A stretch of 64,000 nt of DNA, from the NCBI RefSeq assembly GCF_027853965.1, contig NZ_JAQGLB010000011.1, positions 1 to 64,000 on the forward strand, given 5' to 3'. This DNA is from Saccharopolyspora indica. GTDB lineage: Bacteria > Actinomycetota > Actinomycetes > Mycobacteriales > Pseudonocardiaceae. The notes under the pieces were generated by a model, which ran no database searches, was not told where the DNA came from, and saw only the letters and a program-made list of their open reading frames with translations. Below, in pieces: positions 44,435 through 53,999 of this stretch (within the stretch, counting starts at the first letter, position 1; each line of letters opens with the position of its first letter). The translations under genes and the position numbers were made by a program.

Positions 44435-46183
44435 TCAGTCGGTCTGCCGGACGATGTGGTCGGCCAGCGCGGCCACCGTCGGTGCGTCGAACAGCACGCT
44501 GATGTGCAGCTTGACCCCCAGCTCGCTGCGGAACCTGCTGATCAGGCGCATCGCCAGCAGGGACTGCCCGCCCAGGTCGAAGAAGCTGTCGTGGATGCCG
44601 ACCTGCGGTGCGCCGAGCACGTCGCCGAAGATCTCGCAGAGCCGGGCCTCCAGCGGGTTCCGCGGTGGCTGCCGGTCGCCCTCGGCCTCGGCGACGGGCG
44701 CGGGCAGCGCGGCCCGGTCGATCTTGCCGTTCGCGGTCAGGGGGAGCTCGTCGAGCTCGACGAAGGTGGCCGGGACCATGTACCCGGGCAGGTGCTCCTT
44801 GGCGTGCGCGCGCAGCTCGGCCGGGGCGAACCCGTGGTCGGGGTTGGGCACCACGAAGGCGATCAGGGTCTTGCCGCCGGTCTCGGAGTCCGCGGCCAGC
44901 ACCGTGGTGTGCACGACGGCCGGGTGCTGGGCGAGGACGGCCTCCACCTCGGCGAGCTCCACCCGGAACCCGAGGATCTTGACCTGGTCGCCCTCCCGGC
45001 CGGCCAGCTCCAGCTGACCGCTCTCGGTGACCCTGGCGAGGTCGCCGGTGCGGTACATGCGGGTGCCGTCGCCGGCGAACGGGTCGGCCACGAACCGCTC
45101 GGCGGTCAGGTCCGGGCGCCCGGAGTAGCCGCGCGAAACCCCGCGCCCGGCCAGGTAGATCTCGCCGGTGACGGTGTGGGGAACCGGGCTGAGCCGGTCG
45201 TCGAGCAGGTGGAGCCGGACCTCGTCGAGCGGGCTGCCGACCGGCACCGAGGTCCCCGCCCGGTACGGCGCGCGAGTGGGTGCGTGGGTGGCGAAGACCG
45301 TCGTCTCCGTCGACCCGTACATCGCCCGCACCACGAGGTCCGGGCACTTGGACAGCACCCGCTCGACCGCGGTCGGCGCGATGACGTCACCACCGGTGAG
45401 GACCTGGCGCACGTCGGTGAAGCAGTCCGGGGCCTCCTCGGCCAGCACCCGGAACAGACCGGCGGTCAGGTGAACGGTCGTGATCCGCTGCTCGCGCAGC
45501 AGTTCGGCGACCACGTCGGGCTGGGCGTCCGGTGGTGCCAGCACGACCCGCCCACCGCGCGAGAGCGGCACCCAGTACTCGTAGGTGGAGACGTTGAAGG
45601 CGTGCGGGGCGACCACCAGCACGCGCTCGTGGTCCTCGGCGGTCCACGCGCTGTCGTGCACCAGACCGACGGCGTTGCGGTGGCTCACCGCCACGCCCTT
45701 GGGATCCCCGGTGGAACCCGACGTGAAGATGATGTAGGCGAGGTCGTCCGGATCGGTGACCGCTTCCGGTGCCGTGTCGGGGAATTCCTCGAACGTCTCG
45801 TCCTCGTCCAGCACCAGGACGGTCGACGCCGCGGGCGAACCGCGCTCCCAGGCGGCGGGGTCCACCAGCAGGACCTGGCTGCCGACCTGGTCGACGATCC
45901 ACTGCTGCCGCTGCAGCGGGTAGCTGTCGTGCAGCGGGACGTAGCAGCCGCCCGCCTTGCCGATCGCCAGCAGCGCCACCACGAGTTCCGGGCTGCGGGA
46001 CATCAGCACGGCGACCGGGACGTCGGGGCCGACACCGTCGGCGCGCAGCCGGTTCGCCAGCCGGTTGGCCCGCGCGTCGAGTTGGGCGTACGTCAACGTC
46101 ACGCCACCGGCCGCGACGGCAACCGCGTCCGGTGACCGCTCCAGTTGTCCGGCAAGGCATTCCGGTAAGGACCGCGGCAGCAT
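44435..46183 (-). CDS. NRPS adenylation-PCP didomain, predicted 4-hydroxymandelate activating
   Basis: 582 residues. Adenylation motifs are all present: YIIFTSGSTGDPKGVAVSH (A3), YGSTETT (A5), the GREGDQVKILGFRVE region (A8) and LPLTANGKID (A10). A carrier domain follows with the phosphopantetheine Ser at about 541 (DLGGQSLLAM). Aligning by eye to GrsA gives pocket residues N-V-Y-H-L-G-M-V-F-K. Position 235 is Asn instead of the Asp that binds alpha-amino groups, while H-L-G at 278/299/301 matches the known hydroxyphenylglycine code DIFHLGLLCK. I infer activation of 4-hydroxymandelate. C-1027 uses separate A and PCP proteins; here they are fused. ATG at 46183 has GGAG upstream. Confidence 0.92.
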   Translation of the reverse strand: MLPRSLPECLAGQLERSPDAVAVAAGGVTLTYAQLDARANRLANRLRADGVGPDVPVAVLMSRSPELVVALLAIGKAGGCYVPLHDSYPLQRQQWIVDQVGSQVLLVDPAAWERGSPAASTVLVLDEDETFEEFPDTAPEAVTDPDDLAYIIFTSGSTGDPKGVAVSHRNAVGLVHDSAWTAEDHERVLVVAPHAFNVSTYEYWVPLSRGGRVVLAPPDAQPDVVAELLREQRITTVHLTAGLFRVLAEEAPDCFTDVRQVLTGGDVIAPTAVERVLSKCPDLVVRAMYGSTETTVFATHAPTRAPYRAGTSVPVGSPLDEVRLHLLDDRLSPVPHTVTGEIYLAGRGVSRGYSGRPDLTAERFVADPFAGDGTRMYRTGDLARVTESGQLELAGREGDQVKILGFRVELAEVEAVLAQHPAVVHTTVLAADSETGGKTLIAFVVPNPDHGFAPAELRAHAKEHLPGYMVPATFVELDELPLTANGKIDRAALPAPVAEAEGDRQPPRNPLEARLCEIFGDVLGAPQVGIHDSFFDLGGQSLLAMRLISRFRSELGVKLHISVLFDAPTVAALADHIVRQTD

Positions 46184-46391
46184 GGGCGACTCCAATCGAA
46201 CATCTCCGCACAGTCGGTACCCAGCGTCGCAGCCACCGCTCGGGGCGACGTCTTTCCGCTTGCTCCACCGGATCGGCGCGGCTGTGCTTTGTGGAGGGTC
46301 GGAGCGCAGGAACAGAGACGCCGCACCGGAATCACCGGGGTGATCCTTGGGCGGGCGCTGCTGGAGAGGCGGCCGACCGAAAGGACTCAGC
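46184..46391. promoter_or_regulatory. Divergent promoter region between A-PCP and MbtH genes
   Basis: 208 bases separate the leftward A-PCP/halogenase unit from the rightward MbtH/hydroxymandelate synthase unit. Two promoters are expected back to back, so a shared regulator could co-induce all aromatic-acid genes. No specific operator was recognised. Confidence 0.5.
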
Positions 46392-46601
46392 ATGGCGAAC
46401 CCCTTCGACGATCCCGACGTCAGCTTCCGGGTGCTCAGGAACGACGTCGGCCAGCACTGCCTGTGGCCGGACTTCGCCGACGTCCCGGGCGGGTGGGAGG
46501 CCGTGCACGGCCCGGCCGGCCGGGCGGAGTGCACGGCCTACGTGACCGAGCACTGGACCGATCTGCGCCCGCGCGGCGGTGCTCGCGCCGCAACCCGATG
46601 A
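46392..46601 (+). CDS. MbtH-like protein
   Basis: 69 residues with the MbtH pattern: NPFDDPDVSFRVLRND, then HCLWPDFADVPGGWEAV. The conserved Trp residues and the region near TEHWTDLRP are present; the usual Ser before LWP is Cys here. MbtH proteins bind and activate adenylation domains. The only NRPS adenylation domain in the window is encoded divergently 208 bases away, so it is the obvious partner. Confidence 0.92.
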   Translation: MANPFDDPDVSFRVLRNDVGQHCLWPDFADVPGGWEAVHGPAGRAECTAYVTEHWTDLRPRGGARAATR

Positions 46602-46615
46602 GCAGGAGGGAACCA

Positions 46616-47701
46616 ATGAGCAGCAACGAATCGGTCTTCCACGGCATGCTGGTGGACCACATCCGGTTCTACGTGGACGACATCCCCGCCCAGCTGGCCA
46701 CGCTGGTCGACGGCTACGGCCTGCAGGTGTACGCCCGCTCCAACCCGGCGGTGGAGGACCAGCAGGAGCTGTCCGTGGCGGTGGGGCACGGGGACATCCG
46801 CCTGCTGCTGACCGAACCGCTGGTCGGCGACCACCCCGGCGCCGCCTACGTCGGCGCGCACGGCGACGGCGTGGCCGACATCGCCTTGCGGGTGCTGGAC
46901 ACCGAGGCCGCCTTCGCCGAGGCGGTGCGCCGCGGCGCGGAGGTCGTCAGCGAGCCGTTCCGGTTCCCCGACGGCATGGTGACCGCCTCGATCCGCGCCT
47001 TCGGGGACACCGTGCACACCTTCGTCCAGCGGCCGGTGGAGCAGGACGTGCGGACGCACCGGGGACTGGTCGCGACCGGTGGCCGGCCCTCGTCGAGCGG
47101 TCTGGCCGAGGTCGACCACTTCGCGGTGGTGGTGCCGCCGGGCGAGCTGGACGCGCTGGTCGCCTTCTACCGCGACGTGCTGGCGTTCGAGCAGATCTTC
47201 AGCGAGGAGATCTCCGTCGGTGCGCAGGCGATGAACACGAAGGTGGTGCAGAGCGGATCCGGTGCGGTCACCTTCACCCTGATCGAACCGATCCCGTCGG
47301 AGACGCCCGGCCACGTCGAGGAGTTCCTGGTCCAGCACGGCGGGCCCGGCGTGCAGCACATCGCGTTCAGCACCAGCGACATCGTGCGGACGGTGCGCGA
47401 GCTGACGGAGGGCGGGGTGAGCTTCATGGCCACCCCGGACAGCTACTACGACGTGCTGCCGGAGCGGATCGACGTGGCCCGGCACCGCATCGCCGAGCTG
47501 CGGAAGCTGGCCGTCCTGGTCGACGAGGACCACGACGGGCAGTTGTTCCAGATCTTCGCGAGCTCGGTGCACCCGAGGAAGACGATCTTCTTCGAGATCA
47601 TCGAGCGGCTCGGTGCCCGCTCCTTCGGCACCGGGAACATCCGCGCGCTCTACCGGGCGGCCGAGCAGCAGCGCAGCCAGGAGGTGACGGCGACCGTCTG
47701 A
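46616..47701 (+). CDS. hmaS: 4-hydroxymandelate synthase
   Basis: 361 residues of the HPPD/HmaS dioxygenase family, ATG preceded by AGGAGGG. Fe(II) ligands are His168 (VDHFAVVV), His248 (VQHIAFST) and Glu327 (IFFEIIER). The discriminating segment reads VGAQAMNTKVVQSGSGAVTF followed by TLIEP (221-225), close to HmaS of glycopeptide producers. True HPPDs have a PINEP-like sequence there. The enzyme converts 4-hydroxyphenylpyruvate to (S)-4-hydroxymandelate and CO2. No hydroxymandelate oxidase or Hpg aminotransferase is nearby, so the hydroxy acid itself is the likely building block. Confidence 0.93.
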   Translation: MSSNESVFHGMLVDHIRFYVDDIPAQLATLVDGYGLQVYARSNPAVEDQQELSVAVGHGDIRLLLTEPLVGDHPGAAYVGAHGDGVADIALRVLDTEAAFAEAVRRGAEVVSEPFRFPDGMVTASIRAFGDTVHTFVQRPVEQDVRTHRGLVATGGRPSSSGLAEVDHFAVVVPPGELDALVAFYRDVLAFEQIFSEEISVGAQAMNTKVVQSGSGAVTFTLIEPIPSETPGHVEEFLVQHGGPGVQHIAFSTSDIVRTVRELTEGGVSFMATPDSYYDVLPERIDVARHRIAELRKLAVLVDEDHDGQLFQIFASSVHPRKTIFFEIIERLGARSFGTGNIRALYRAAEQQRSQEVTATV

Positions 47702-47720
47702 GCGGCGCTGCGCGTGCTGA

Positions 47721-47748
47721 GGGCCCGGTCCGAGCGGACCGGGCCCTT
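47721..47748. terminator. Bidirectional terminator hairpin
   Basis: The 11-base arms GGGCCCGGTCC (47721-47731) and GGACCGGGCCC (47736-47746) flank a GAGC tetraloop, followed by TT. It lies between the convergent hydroxymandelate synthase and HpaB-type genes. Confidence 0.8.
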
Positions 47749-47761
47749 CCACCGTCCTGGT

Positions 47762-49285
47762 TCAGCGACCCAGCGGGCCGCGCAGGTCGCCGAACGACTC
47801 CAGGTCGGGCACCGTCCAGCCGTCCAGGTCGTACTCCGCCATGCAGCGCTCCACGAAGGACCGGTAGTCGTCGACGTCGCCGGACGCGAGCTGGTCGTAC
47901 AGCAGCTCGATGCGGGTGTTCTCGTGGTTCCCGCCGTAGTTGCGCTCGTACAGCTCGTGCCGGCCGCCGAACTCGGTGCCCACCGCGTCCCAGAGCAGCT
48001 TCATCACCTTGACCCGCTCCTCCGCGTCCGCGCCGCCGCTGCCCCGCAGGTACTTGTCCAGGTACGGCCGGACTTCCGGGTCGGCGAAGTCGGCGGTGCC
48101 GGAGTTGACGTAGATCAGCCCGCTGGCCACGTCCTGCAGCACGATCTCCCGGATCCGCGGGTACCCGACCTGGGCGAACCAGCGGTAGGCCAGGCCGTAC
48201 TGCGGGTTGGGCAGCACGGCGCCGCCGACCCAGTCCACCGGGTTGCGGGCCGCGGCGTCGGACAGCCCCCAGAACAGGTTCCGCCACGCCAGCACCTCGC
48301 CGAGCCGCGACTGGACGCCGCGGAAGTCACCGGCCCCGGTGATGTCCAGCGCCTTGGCCAGCAGGCCCGCGATGAACTCCAGCTTGACCGCCAGCCTGGT
48401 GCAGCCGTGGAAGGTGAACCGGGGCAGGAAGCCGGACTGCCCGGTGAACAGCCGAACCTTGTCCACGTCGCCGTAGATGAACACGTTCTCCCACGGCACG
48501 AGGACCTTGTCCAGCACCAGGATCGTGTCGTTCTCGTCCAGCCTGGACGACAGCGGGTAGTCGAACGGGCTGCCCGTCACCGCGGCGTTCGCGCTGTAGG
48601 ACGGGCGGCAGATCAGCTTCATGCCCGGCGCGTCCATCGGGATCGTCGCCACCAGGGCGAACTGCCGCTTCTTGACCGGCAGCCCGTAGTGCGCGATGAA
48701 GTTGTAGTGGGACAGCGCCGAACCGGTGGCCACCACCTTCGCGCCGCTGACCACCAGTCCGGCGTCGGTCTCGCGCTCGACGTGGACGAAGACGTCGGCG
48801 ACCTCGTCCGGCGGGCGGTTGCGGTCCACCGGCGGGTGCACGATCGCGTGGTTCCAGAACAGCACCTTCTCCTGCGATTCCCGGTACCAGCGCCGCGCGT
48901 TGTCCGAGAACGGTTCGTAGAACTCGGCGTTGGCCCCCAGGGTGCCGAGGAACGAGGCCTTGTAGTCGGGGCTGCGGCCCATCCAGCCGTAGCTCAGCCG
49001 GGACCACGCGGCGATCGCCCGCTGGTCGGCGATCAGGTCGGTCGCGCTGCGGGGCGTGGCGAAGAAGCTGTGCGTGTAGCCGGGCGAGCCGGTGTCGGTG
49101 GGGCGGGTGAGCACCTCGCGCTGGCTCGGGTCGTGCAGCGCGTCGTAGAGCCGGGCGGTCATCCGGACCGGGTTGTGGAACGCCGGATGCGTGGTCACGT
49201 CCTTGACCCGCTCGCCGTGGAGGTGGATCTCGCGCCCGTCCTGCAGGCTGCGCACGTACTCGTCGCCGGTCATCGGACTGGTCAT
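47762..49285 (-). CDS. HpaB-type flavin-dependent phenol hydroxylase (SgcC-like)
   Basis: 507 residues of the 4-hydroxyphenylacetate 3-monooxygenase large-subunit family. It starts [19 protein letters not shown], with [15 protein letters not shown] near residue 105, [16 protein letters not shown] near residue 190 and [16 protein letters not shown] near residue 275. SgcC hydroxylates the carrier-bound chloro-beta-tyrosine in C-1027 with FADH2 from SgcE6. The equivalent role here would be 5-hydroxylation of 3-chloro-4-hydroxymandelyl-S-PCP, giving a chlorocatechol. AGGAGG precedes the ATG. Confidence 0.93.
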   Translation of the reverse strand: MTSPMTGDEYVRSLQDGREIHLHGERVKDVTTHPAFHNPVRMTARLYDALHDPSQREVLTRPTDTGSPGYTHSFFATPRSATDLIADQRAIAAWSRLSYGWMGRSPDYKASFLGTLGANAEFYEPFSDNARRWYRESQEKVLFWNHAIVHPPVDRNRPPDEVADVFVHVERETDAGLVVSGAKVVATGSALSHYNFIAHYGLPVKKRQFALVATIPMDAPGMKLICRPSYSANAAVTGSPFDYPLSSRLDENDTILVLDKVLVPWENVFIYGDVDKVRLFTGQSGFLPRFTFHGCTRLAVKLEFIAGLLAKALDITGAGDFRGVQSRLGEVLAWRNLFWGLSDAAARNPVDWVGGAVLPNPQYGLAYRWFAQVGYPRIREIVLQDVASGLIYVNSGTADFADPEVRPYLDKYLRGSGGADAEERVKVMKLLWDAVGTEFGGRHELYERNYGGNHENTRIELLYDQLASGDVDDYRSFVERCMAEYDLDGWTVPDLESFGDLRGPLGR

Positions 49286-49377
49286 GGGTTCGGTCCTCCT
49301 GTCGACGCCGGCGGCGCGGGGCCGCCGGCCGCGGTCGCTTCCGCCGAGGTGTTCGCGAGCGGACCGGACGGTCCGGT

Positions 49378-50943
49378 TCAGGCGTTGTTCGGCACCGCCT
49401 CGGCGGGTTCGTCCCCGCCCTGGCGCTCGTCGCCGGTCGGACCGATGTGCCGCAGCCCGGAAACCGCGAGCAGTCCCAGCCCGGCGGCCAGGACAGCGGC
49501 GATCACCGCGACCACGTGCAGCCCGGAGGTGAACGCCTGCTGCGCGGCGGTGACCAGCTGCCCACCGACCTCGGCGGGCAGCGCGGGGGCCGCCGCCGAA
49601 GCCTCGGCCAGGCTCTGCCGCGCGGCGGCGGAGACGTCCGCGGGCAGGTTCCCCGGCACCTCGAGCACGTTCCGGTAGACCGCTGTGCTGAGGCTGCCCA
49701 GCAGCGCGATGCCCAGTGCCACGCCGAGTTCGCCACCGGTGGACTGCAGCGAGGACACCGACCCGGCCTTCTCCGGCGGGGCCGCGGACATGACCAGGAA
49801 GTTCACCAGCGGGCCGACCGGGCTCGCGCCGACGTAGAGGATCCCCAGGCCGACGACCAGCAGGGCGGACCCACCGACCGGACCGACGCCGAGGAACAGC
49901 AGCAGACCGGCGGCGGCCACCGCCATGCCGCCGGCGAGCACGTAGGCGGGGCGCACCCGGCGGGCGATCCGGGGCGCGATGTTGCTGGCGACGATCATGG
50001 CCAGCGACGGCGGCACCAACCACAGCCCGGCCTGCACCGGGCTGAGCTGGAGCACCAGCTGGAGGTACTGGGTGACCACCAGGCCGACGCCGGCCATCAG
50101 CATGCCGATCAGCAGCCCGGCCAGCAGGGCGGAGCGGATCGCCCGGTCGCCGAACAGCCGCAGGTCCAGCAGCGGCGTGCTGAGCTTGCGCTGCCTGCGC
50201 ACGAACAGCGCGCCGAACCCGATGCCGGCGATGAGCAGCACGAGGGCGAGCGGGTCGAAGCCGATGCGGGCGAAGTCCTTGAGCGCCTGGATCAGCGGCA
50301 GCAGGGTCAGCAGCGACAGCACCACGCTGGGCAGGTCGAGCCGGCCGGCGCCACCGGCCCGGTGCTCCGGCAGCAGCGGGCTGCCCACCAGCAGCAGCGC
50401 CATCACCGGCACGGCGATCAGGAACACCGCTCCCCAGTGGAACGCGCCCAGCAGCAGTCCGCCGATCACCGGGCCGATCACGACACCGGTCATGATGGCG
50501 CTCGACCAGATCGCGATCGCGGCGCTCATCTGCTTGGGGTCCTTGAACATGTTCGTGATCAGCGCCAGCGTCGAGGGCATGATCGTGGCGCCCGCGATGC
50601 CCAGCAGCGCCCGCGCGGCGATCAGCTGCTCGGTGGAGCCGGCGAACGCGGCGAGCAACGAGGCCAGCGCGAACCCGGCGGCGCCGATCAGCAGGATCCG
50701 GCGGCGGCCGTACCGGTCGCCGAGCGTGCCCAGGGTGACCAGGAACCCGGCGAGCATGAAGCCGTAGATGTCGGTGATCCACAGCTGCTGGACGCCGGTG
50801 GCCCCGAGATCGGCGGCGATGTGCGGCAGCGCGAGGAACATGACGTTGACATCGACCGAGGTCAGAAACGTGGGCAGGACCAGGACGGCGAGTCCCAGCC
50901 ATTCCCTTCGCCCGGCCCGGGGGGCGACGTCGTCGGTGGCCAT
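49378..50943 (-). CDS. MFS drug exporter, DHA2 (14-TMS) family
   Basis: 521 residues with about 14 hydrophobic helices. DHA2 signatures are present: [20 protein letters not shown] in TM1, [17 protein letters not shown] (motif A) and [19 protein letters not shown] (motif C region, antiporter type). A charged C-terminal tail follows. It is probably the export pump for the final antibiotic or a shunt product. It reads leftward, upstream of the HpaB-type gene, and the two may be co-transcribed. Confidence 0.93.
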   Translation of the reverse strand: MATDDVAPRAGRREWLGLAVLVLPTFLTSVDVNVMFLALPHIAADLGATGVQQLWITDIYGFMLAGFLVTLGTLGDRYGRRRILLIGAAGFALASLLAAFAGSTEQLIAARALLGIAGATIMPSTLALITNMFKDPKQMSAAIAIWSSAIMTGVVIGPVIGGLLLGAFHWGAVFLIAVPVMALLLVGSPLLPEHRAGGAGRLDLPSVVLSLLTLLPLIQALKDFARIGFDPLALVLLIAGIGFGALFVRRQRKLSTPLLDLRLFGDRAIRSALLAGLLIGMLMAGVGLVVTQYLQLVLQLSPVQAGLWLVPPSLAMIVASNIAPRIARRVRPAYVLAGGMAVAAAGLLLFLGVGPVGGSALLVVGLGILYVGASPVGPLVNFLVMSAAPPEKAGSVSSLQSTGGELGVALGIALLGSLSTAVYRNVLEVPGNLPADVSAAARQSLAEASAAAPALPAEVGGQLVTAAQQAFTSGLHVVAVIAAVLAAGLGLLAVSGLRHIGPTGDERQGGDEPAEAVPNNA

Positions 50944-51171
50944 GCGCTGGTTCCCTTCACTGCTGCGGACCGTCCACGGGCGGCGTGCTCCGGGCACGGA
51001 TCGTCCCGGCTCCCAGGATCGTGCGCCGGTCGGGCATCGGCATCTCCCTGTGTGCTCTCCGGGCGGTCGCCGGTCGCAATCCAGGAGGAGACAGCGCGCG
51101 GCGCCGGGCACGACGCTGGACCGGCGAAGCGACCCGTGCGGGTCGCGCCGAGCCCAGCGAGGAGGTGTCCG
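50944..51171. promoter_or_regulatory. Divergent promoter region between exporter and condensation-enzyme genes
   Basis: 228 bases lie between two oppositely directed units, so promoters in both directions are expected. AGGAGG at about 51160 serves the GTG start at 51172. No operator was identified. Confidence 0.45.
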
Positions 51172-52524
51172 GTGACGGCCGTCGAAGAGGTGCGCAGGGA
51201 ACCGCTGTCGGCGAACCAGGAGATGCTGTGCCATTTCGACCGGGGTGACGAGAGCAGCGGGGCGTTGGGGTCGCGGCACGTCGTCGTGCTCGGGTGGCGG
51301 GTGCGGGGCCCGGTGGACCTGGCGGCGCTGCGCGGTGCCCTGGACGACGTGGTCGCCCGGCACGAAGCTCTGCGCACCACGCTGGTGGCCGACGGTGCCG
51401 ACCGGTACCAGCGGATCGCCCCGCCGTGCTCGCCCGAGCTGCGGATCGAGGACCTGCCCGCCGACGACTCCCGGCCCCGCGACGTCCGCGCCGACGAGTT
51501 CCTGAACGACGTGGAGTCCCGGCGCTTCGACACCGCTTCGCCGCCGCTGCTGTGGGCGGTGCTCGGCCGGTTCGATCCCGAGGACGCGGTGCTGGCGCTG
51601 ATCACCCACCACGCGGTGAGCGACGGCTGGTCCCAGCAGGTCATCATCCGCGACCTGGCGGCGGCCTACGCGGCGCGGCGCGGCCGACCGCACCCGGAGC
51701 TGCCGCCCGCTCGCCAGTACCGCGAGTTCGTCGCTGAGCAGCTCGCCGGGGAGAGCAGCGACCAGGTGGTCGCGGCCCGGGAGTACTGGCGGGAGAAGCT
51801 GGCGGGTGCCGAGATCCTCGGCATCCCCGGTGACCGGCCGGTGAGCGCGGACGTGCCCAGCGCCTACGCGGTGCTCCGGTTCAAGATCGACGAGGAGATC
51901 ACCGCGGCGGTGCTGGAGTTCGCCCGGGAGCAGCGCAGCTCGCCGTTCATGGTGCTGATCGCGGCCTACCAGCTGCTGCTGAGCGAGCTGACCGGGGTGA
52001 CCGACGTCGTCGCGCCCACGATCACCGCCGGGCGCGGCGACCAGTCCTTCCACCACACCGTCGGACCGCTGTTCAACCTTGTTCCGCTGCGCACCGACCT
52101 CGCCGGCTGCGGCAGCTTCCGCGAACTGCTGCGGCGGACCCGGGCGACCTGCCTGGAGGCCTACGCCCACGAGCTGCCGTTCCCGGAGCTCACGGCCGTG
52201 GCCCCCACCCTGGAGCGGCCCTACCTGGGCGGCGACCTCGCGGTGTGCTCGCTGGAGGTCTTCCAGTTCCCCATCGGGATGGACCGCGAACCGGTGGCCG
52301 AACTGGTGGTCAGCGAGGTGCGCGAGCGCCTGCTGTCGCACCGGGAGACCTCCGACATCCCCAACGGGGTGCTGTGGGCGCTGGACATCGTCCCCTCCGG
52401 GGCGATGTACGGCGCGATGCGCTTCGACCGCAACCAGTTCGACGAGACGACCCTGATCGACATGGTCGAGCGATTCCGGCGAACGCTGCGCCGCGTGCTC
52501 GGCGATCCGGACGCGGCGCTGTGA
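51172..52524 (+). CDS. Free-standing condensation enzyme (SgcC5-like), ester/amide forming
   Basis: 450 residues from a GTG with GGAGG upstream. The condensation-domain active site HHxxxDG is intact at 146-152 (HHAVSDG), with LSANQEMLCHFDRG as the C1-like start and TITAGRGDQSFHHTVGPLFN as the C4/C5 region. No carrier or adenylation domain is attached. SgcC5 of C-1027 is the known precedent: it joins a carrier-bound beta-amino acid to an enediyne-core vicinal diol or amine. Here it should move the modified hydroxymandelyl group from the PCP to a core hydroxyl generated by the epoxide hydrolase. Confidence 0.92.
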   Translation: MTAVEEVRREPLSANQEMLCHFDRGDESSGALGSRHVVVLGWRVRGPVDLAALRGALDDVVARHEALRTTLVADGADRYQRIAPPCSPELRIEDLPADDSRPRDVRADEFLNDVESRRFDTASPPLLWAVLGRFDPEDAVLALITHHAVSDGWSQQVIIRDLAAAYAARRGRPHPELPPARQYREFVAEQLAGESSDQVVAAREYWREKLAGAEILGIPGDRPVSADVPSAYAVLRFKIDEEITAAVLEFAREQRSSPFMVLIAAYQLLLSELTGVTDVVAPTITAGRGDQSFHHTVGPLFNLVPLRTDLAGCGSFRELLRRTRATCLEAYAHELPFPELTAVAPTLERPYLGGDLAVCSLEVFQFPIGMDREPVAELVVSEVRERLLSHRETSDIPNGVLWALDIVPSGAMYGAMRFDRNQFDETTLIDMVERFRRTLRRVLGDPDAAL

Positions 52525-52553
52525 GCCGACCGATCCCCAGAGGAGGACCTGCA

Positions 52554-53918
52554 ATGGCCAATCCAGTCGGCGATCGCGCCGTGGTGCTCGGTGGCAGCAT
52601 CGCCGGTTCGCTCACCGCGCGGGTGCTGTCGGAGTTCTACCGCGAGGTCGTGGTGGTGGAGCGGGACGCCGCGCTCGGCGTGCGCGAACCCCGCCGCGGC
52701 ACCCCGCACACCGAACACGCCCACGGCCTGCACGCCCGCGGCTACCTGATCCTCGACGAGCTCTTCCCCGGGCTGTTCGACGAGCTGATCGCCGCCGGTG
52801 CACCGGTCGGCGACCTGGGGGAGATGCGCTGGTTCTTCAACGGCCGGGAGCTGCGGCCCGCTCGCACCGGGCTGCGGTCGGTGACCGCGCTGCGGCCCGT
52901 GCTGGAGGAGCGGGTGCGGGCCAGGGTGGCGGCCGCGTCGAACGTGACCTACCTGGAGCGGACCGACATCCTCGGCCTGGTGCCCGCAGCGGACAACTCC
53001 GCGGTGACCGGGGTGCGGGTCCAGGGCCGCGACGGTGACGGGACGCCGCGGCTCCTCGACGCGGACCTGGTGGTCGACGCGACCGGTCGCGGTTCGCGGA
53101 CCCCGGCGTGGCTGGCCGAGCTCGGCTACCAGCGGCCCGCCGAGGAGCGGATGCGGATCGGGCTGGCCTACACGACCCGGCTGTACCGGAAGCGGCCCGA
53201 GATGTTCGACGGAGTGCAGTCGATCAACCCGGTGTCCTCGCCGCAGCACCCGCGCGGAGCGTTCTTCGGGCAGGTGGGCGAGCAGGAGTGCATCCTGTCG
53301 CTGACCGGGATGCTCGGCGACCACCCGCCGACCGACCCCGACGGCTTCCTGGAGTTCGCCCGTTCCCTGCCGATCCCGGAGATCTACGCCGCGGTGCGCG
53401 ACGCCGAACCGCTGACCGATCCGGTCTGCTTCAAGTTCCCGGCGAGCGTGCGCCGCCACTACGAGCGGCTGAGCGACTTCCCCGCCGGGCTGCTCGTGCT
53501 CGGTGACGCGGTGTGCAGCTTCAACCCGGTCTACGGGCAGGGCATGAGCGTTGCGGCGCAGGAGGTCATGGCGCTGCGCACCCACCTCGCCCGCGGCAGG
53601 CGACCGGAACCGCTGCCGTTCCTGCGGGACGTGGGCCGCATCGTGGACGCGCCGTGGGAGGTCTCGACCAGCGGTGACCTCGAGTTCCCCGAGGTCGAGG
53701 GCACGCGCTCGCTGAAGGTGCGGATGGGCAACGCCTACGTCGCGCGGGTGCAGGCGGCGGCGACCCGGGACCCGGCGGTCACCGAGGCGTTCATGCGGGT
53801 GGCCGGTCTGATGGACCCGCCGACGGCGTTGATGCGGCCGCGGATGCTGGCGCGCGTGCTGCGCCAGTCCCGCAACGCCGCCGCGGTGCCCGACCGGCCC
53901 GTCCGCGCGGCCGCCTGA
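52554..53918 (+). CDS. FAD-dependent monooxygenase/epoxidase, copy 2
   Basis: 454 residues, AGGAGG before the ATG and 30 bases after the condensation gene. It is the same length as the enzyme at 39055-40419 and shares nearly the whole layout: VVLGGSIAGSLTARVLSEFY, HAHGLHARGYLILDELFPG, DATGRGSRTPAWLAELG and GLLVLGDAVCSFNPVYGQG. The pair look like ancient duplicates that took different substrates, for example the core versus the aromatic or another core position. The FAD-binding glycines are intact in both. Confidence 0.88.
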   Translation: MANPVGDRAVVLGGSIAGSLTARVLSEFYREVVVVERDAALGVREPRRGTPHTEHAHGLHARGYLILDELFPGLFDELIAAGAPVGDLGEMRWFFNGRELRPARTGLRSVTALRPVLEERVRARVAAASNVTYLERTDILGLVPAADNSAVTGVRVQGRDGDGTPRLLDADLVVDATGRGSRTPAWLAELGYQRPAEERMRIGLAYTTRLYRKRPEMFDGVQSINPVSSPQHPRGAFFGQVGEQECILSLTGMLGDHPPTDPDGFLEFARSLPIPEIYAAVRDAEPLTDPVCFKFPASVRRHYERLSDFPAGLLVLGDAVCSFNPVYGQGMSVAAQEVMALRTHLARGRRPEPLPFLRDVGRIVDAPWEVSTSGDLEFPEVEGTRSLKVRMGNAYVARVQAAATRDPAVTEAFMRVAGLMDPPTALMRPRMLARVLRQSRNAAAVPDRPVRAAA

Positions 53919-53923
53919 CGTTC

Positions 53924-53978
53924 GCGGGATCCGGCGTCGCCGGCAGTGCTGATCGCTGCCGACGGCGCCGGATCCCGC
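53924..53978. terminator. Large bidirectional terminator hairpin
   Basis: Outer arms GCGGGATCCGGCG (53924-53936) and CGCCGGATCCCGC (53966-53978) pair perfectly. An inner CGGCAG/CTGCCG pair (53941-53946 with 53956-53961) extends the stem. It separates two convergent genes. Confidence 0.8.
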
Positions 53979-53999
53979 GTTGGCGCGGGCCTGGAGCGC

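Noticed and set aside
46616..47701. 4-hydroxyphenylpyruvate dioxygenase (tyrosine catabolism)
   Set aside because: The TLIEP segment and VGAQAMN stretch match hydroxymandelate synthase, and the neighbours are NRPS-type genes, not homogentisate-pathway genes.
43112..53918. A beta-tyrosine pathway identical to that of C-1027
   Set aside because: No MIO aminomutase gene is present, and the A domain plus HmaS point to a hydroxy acid.
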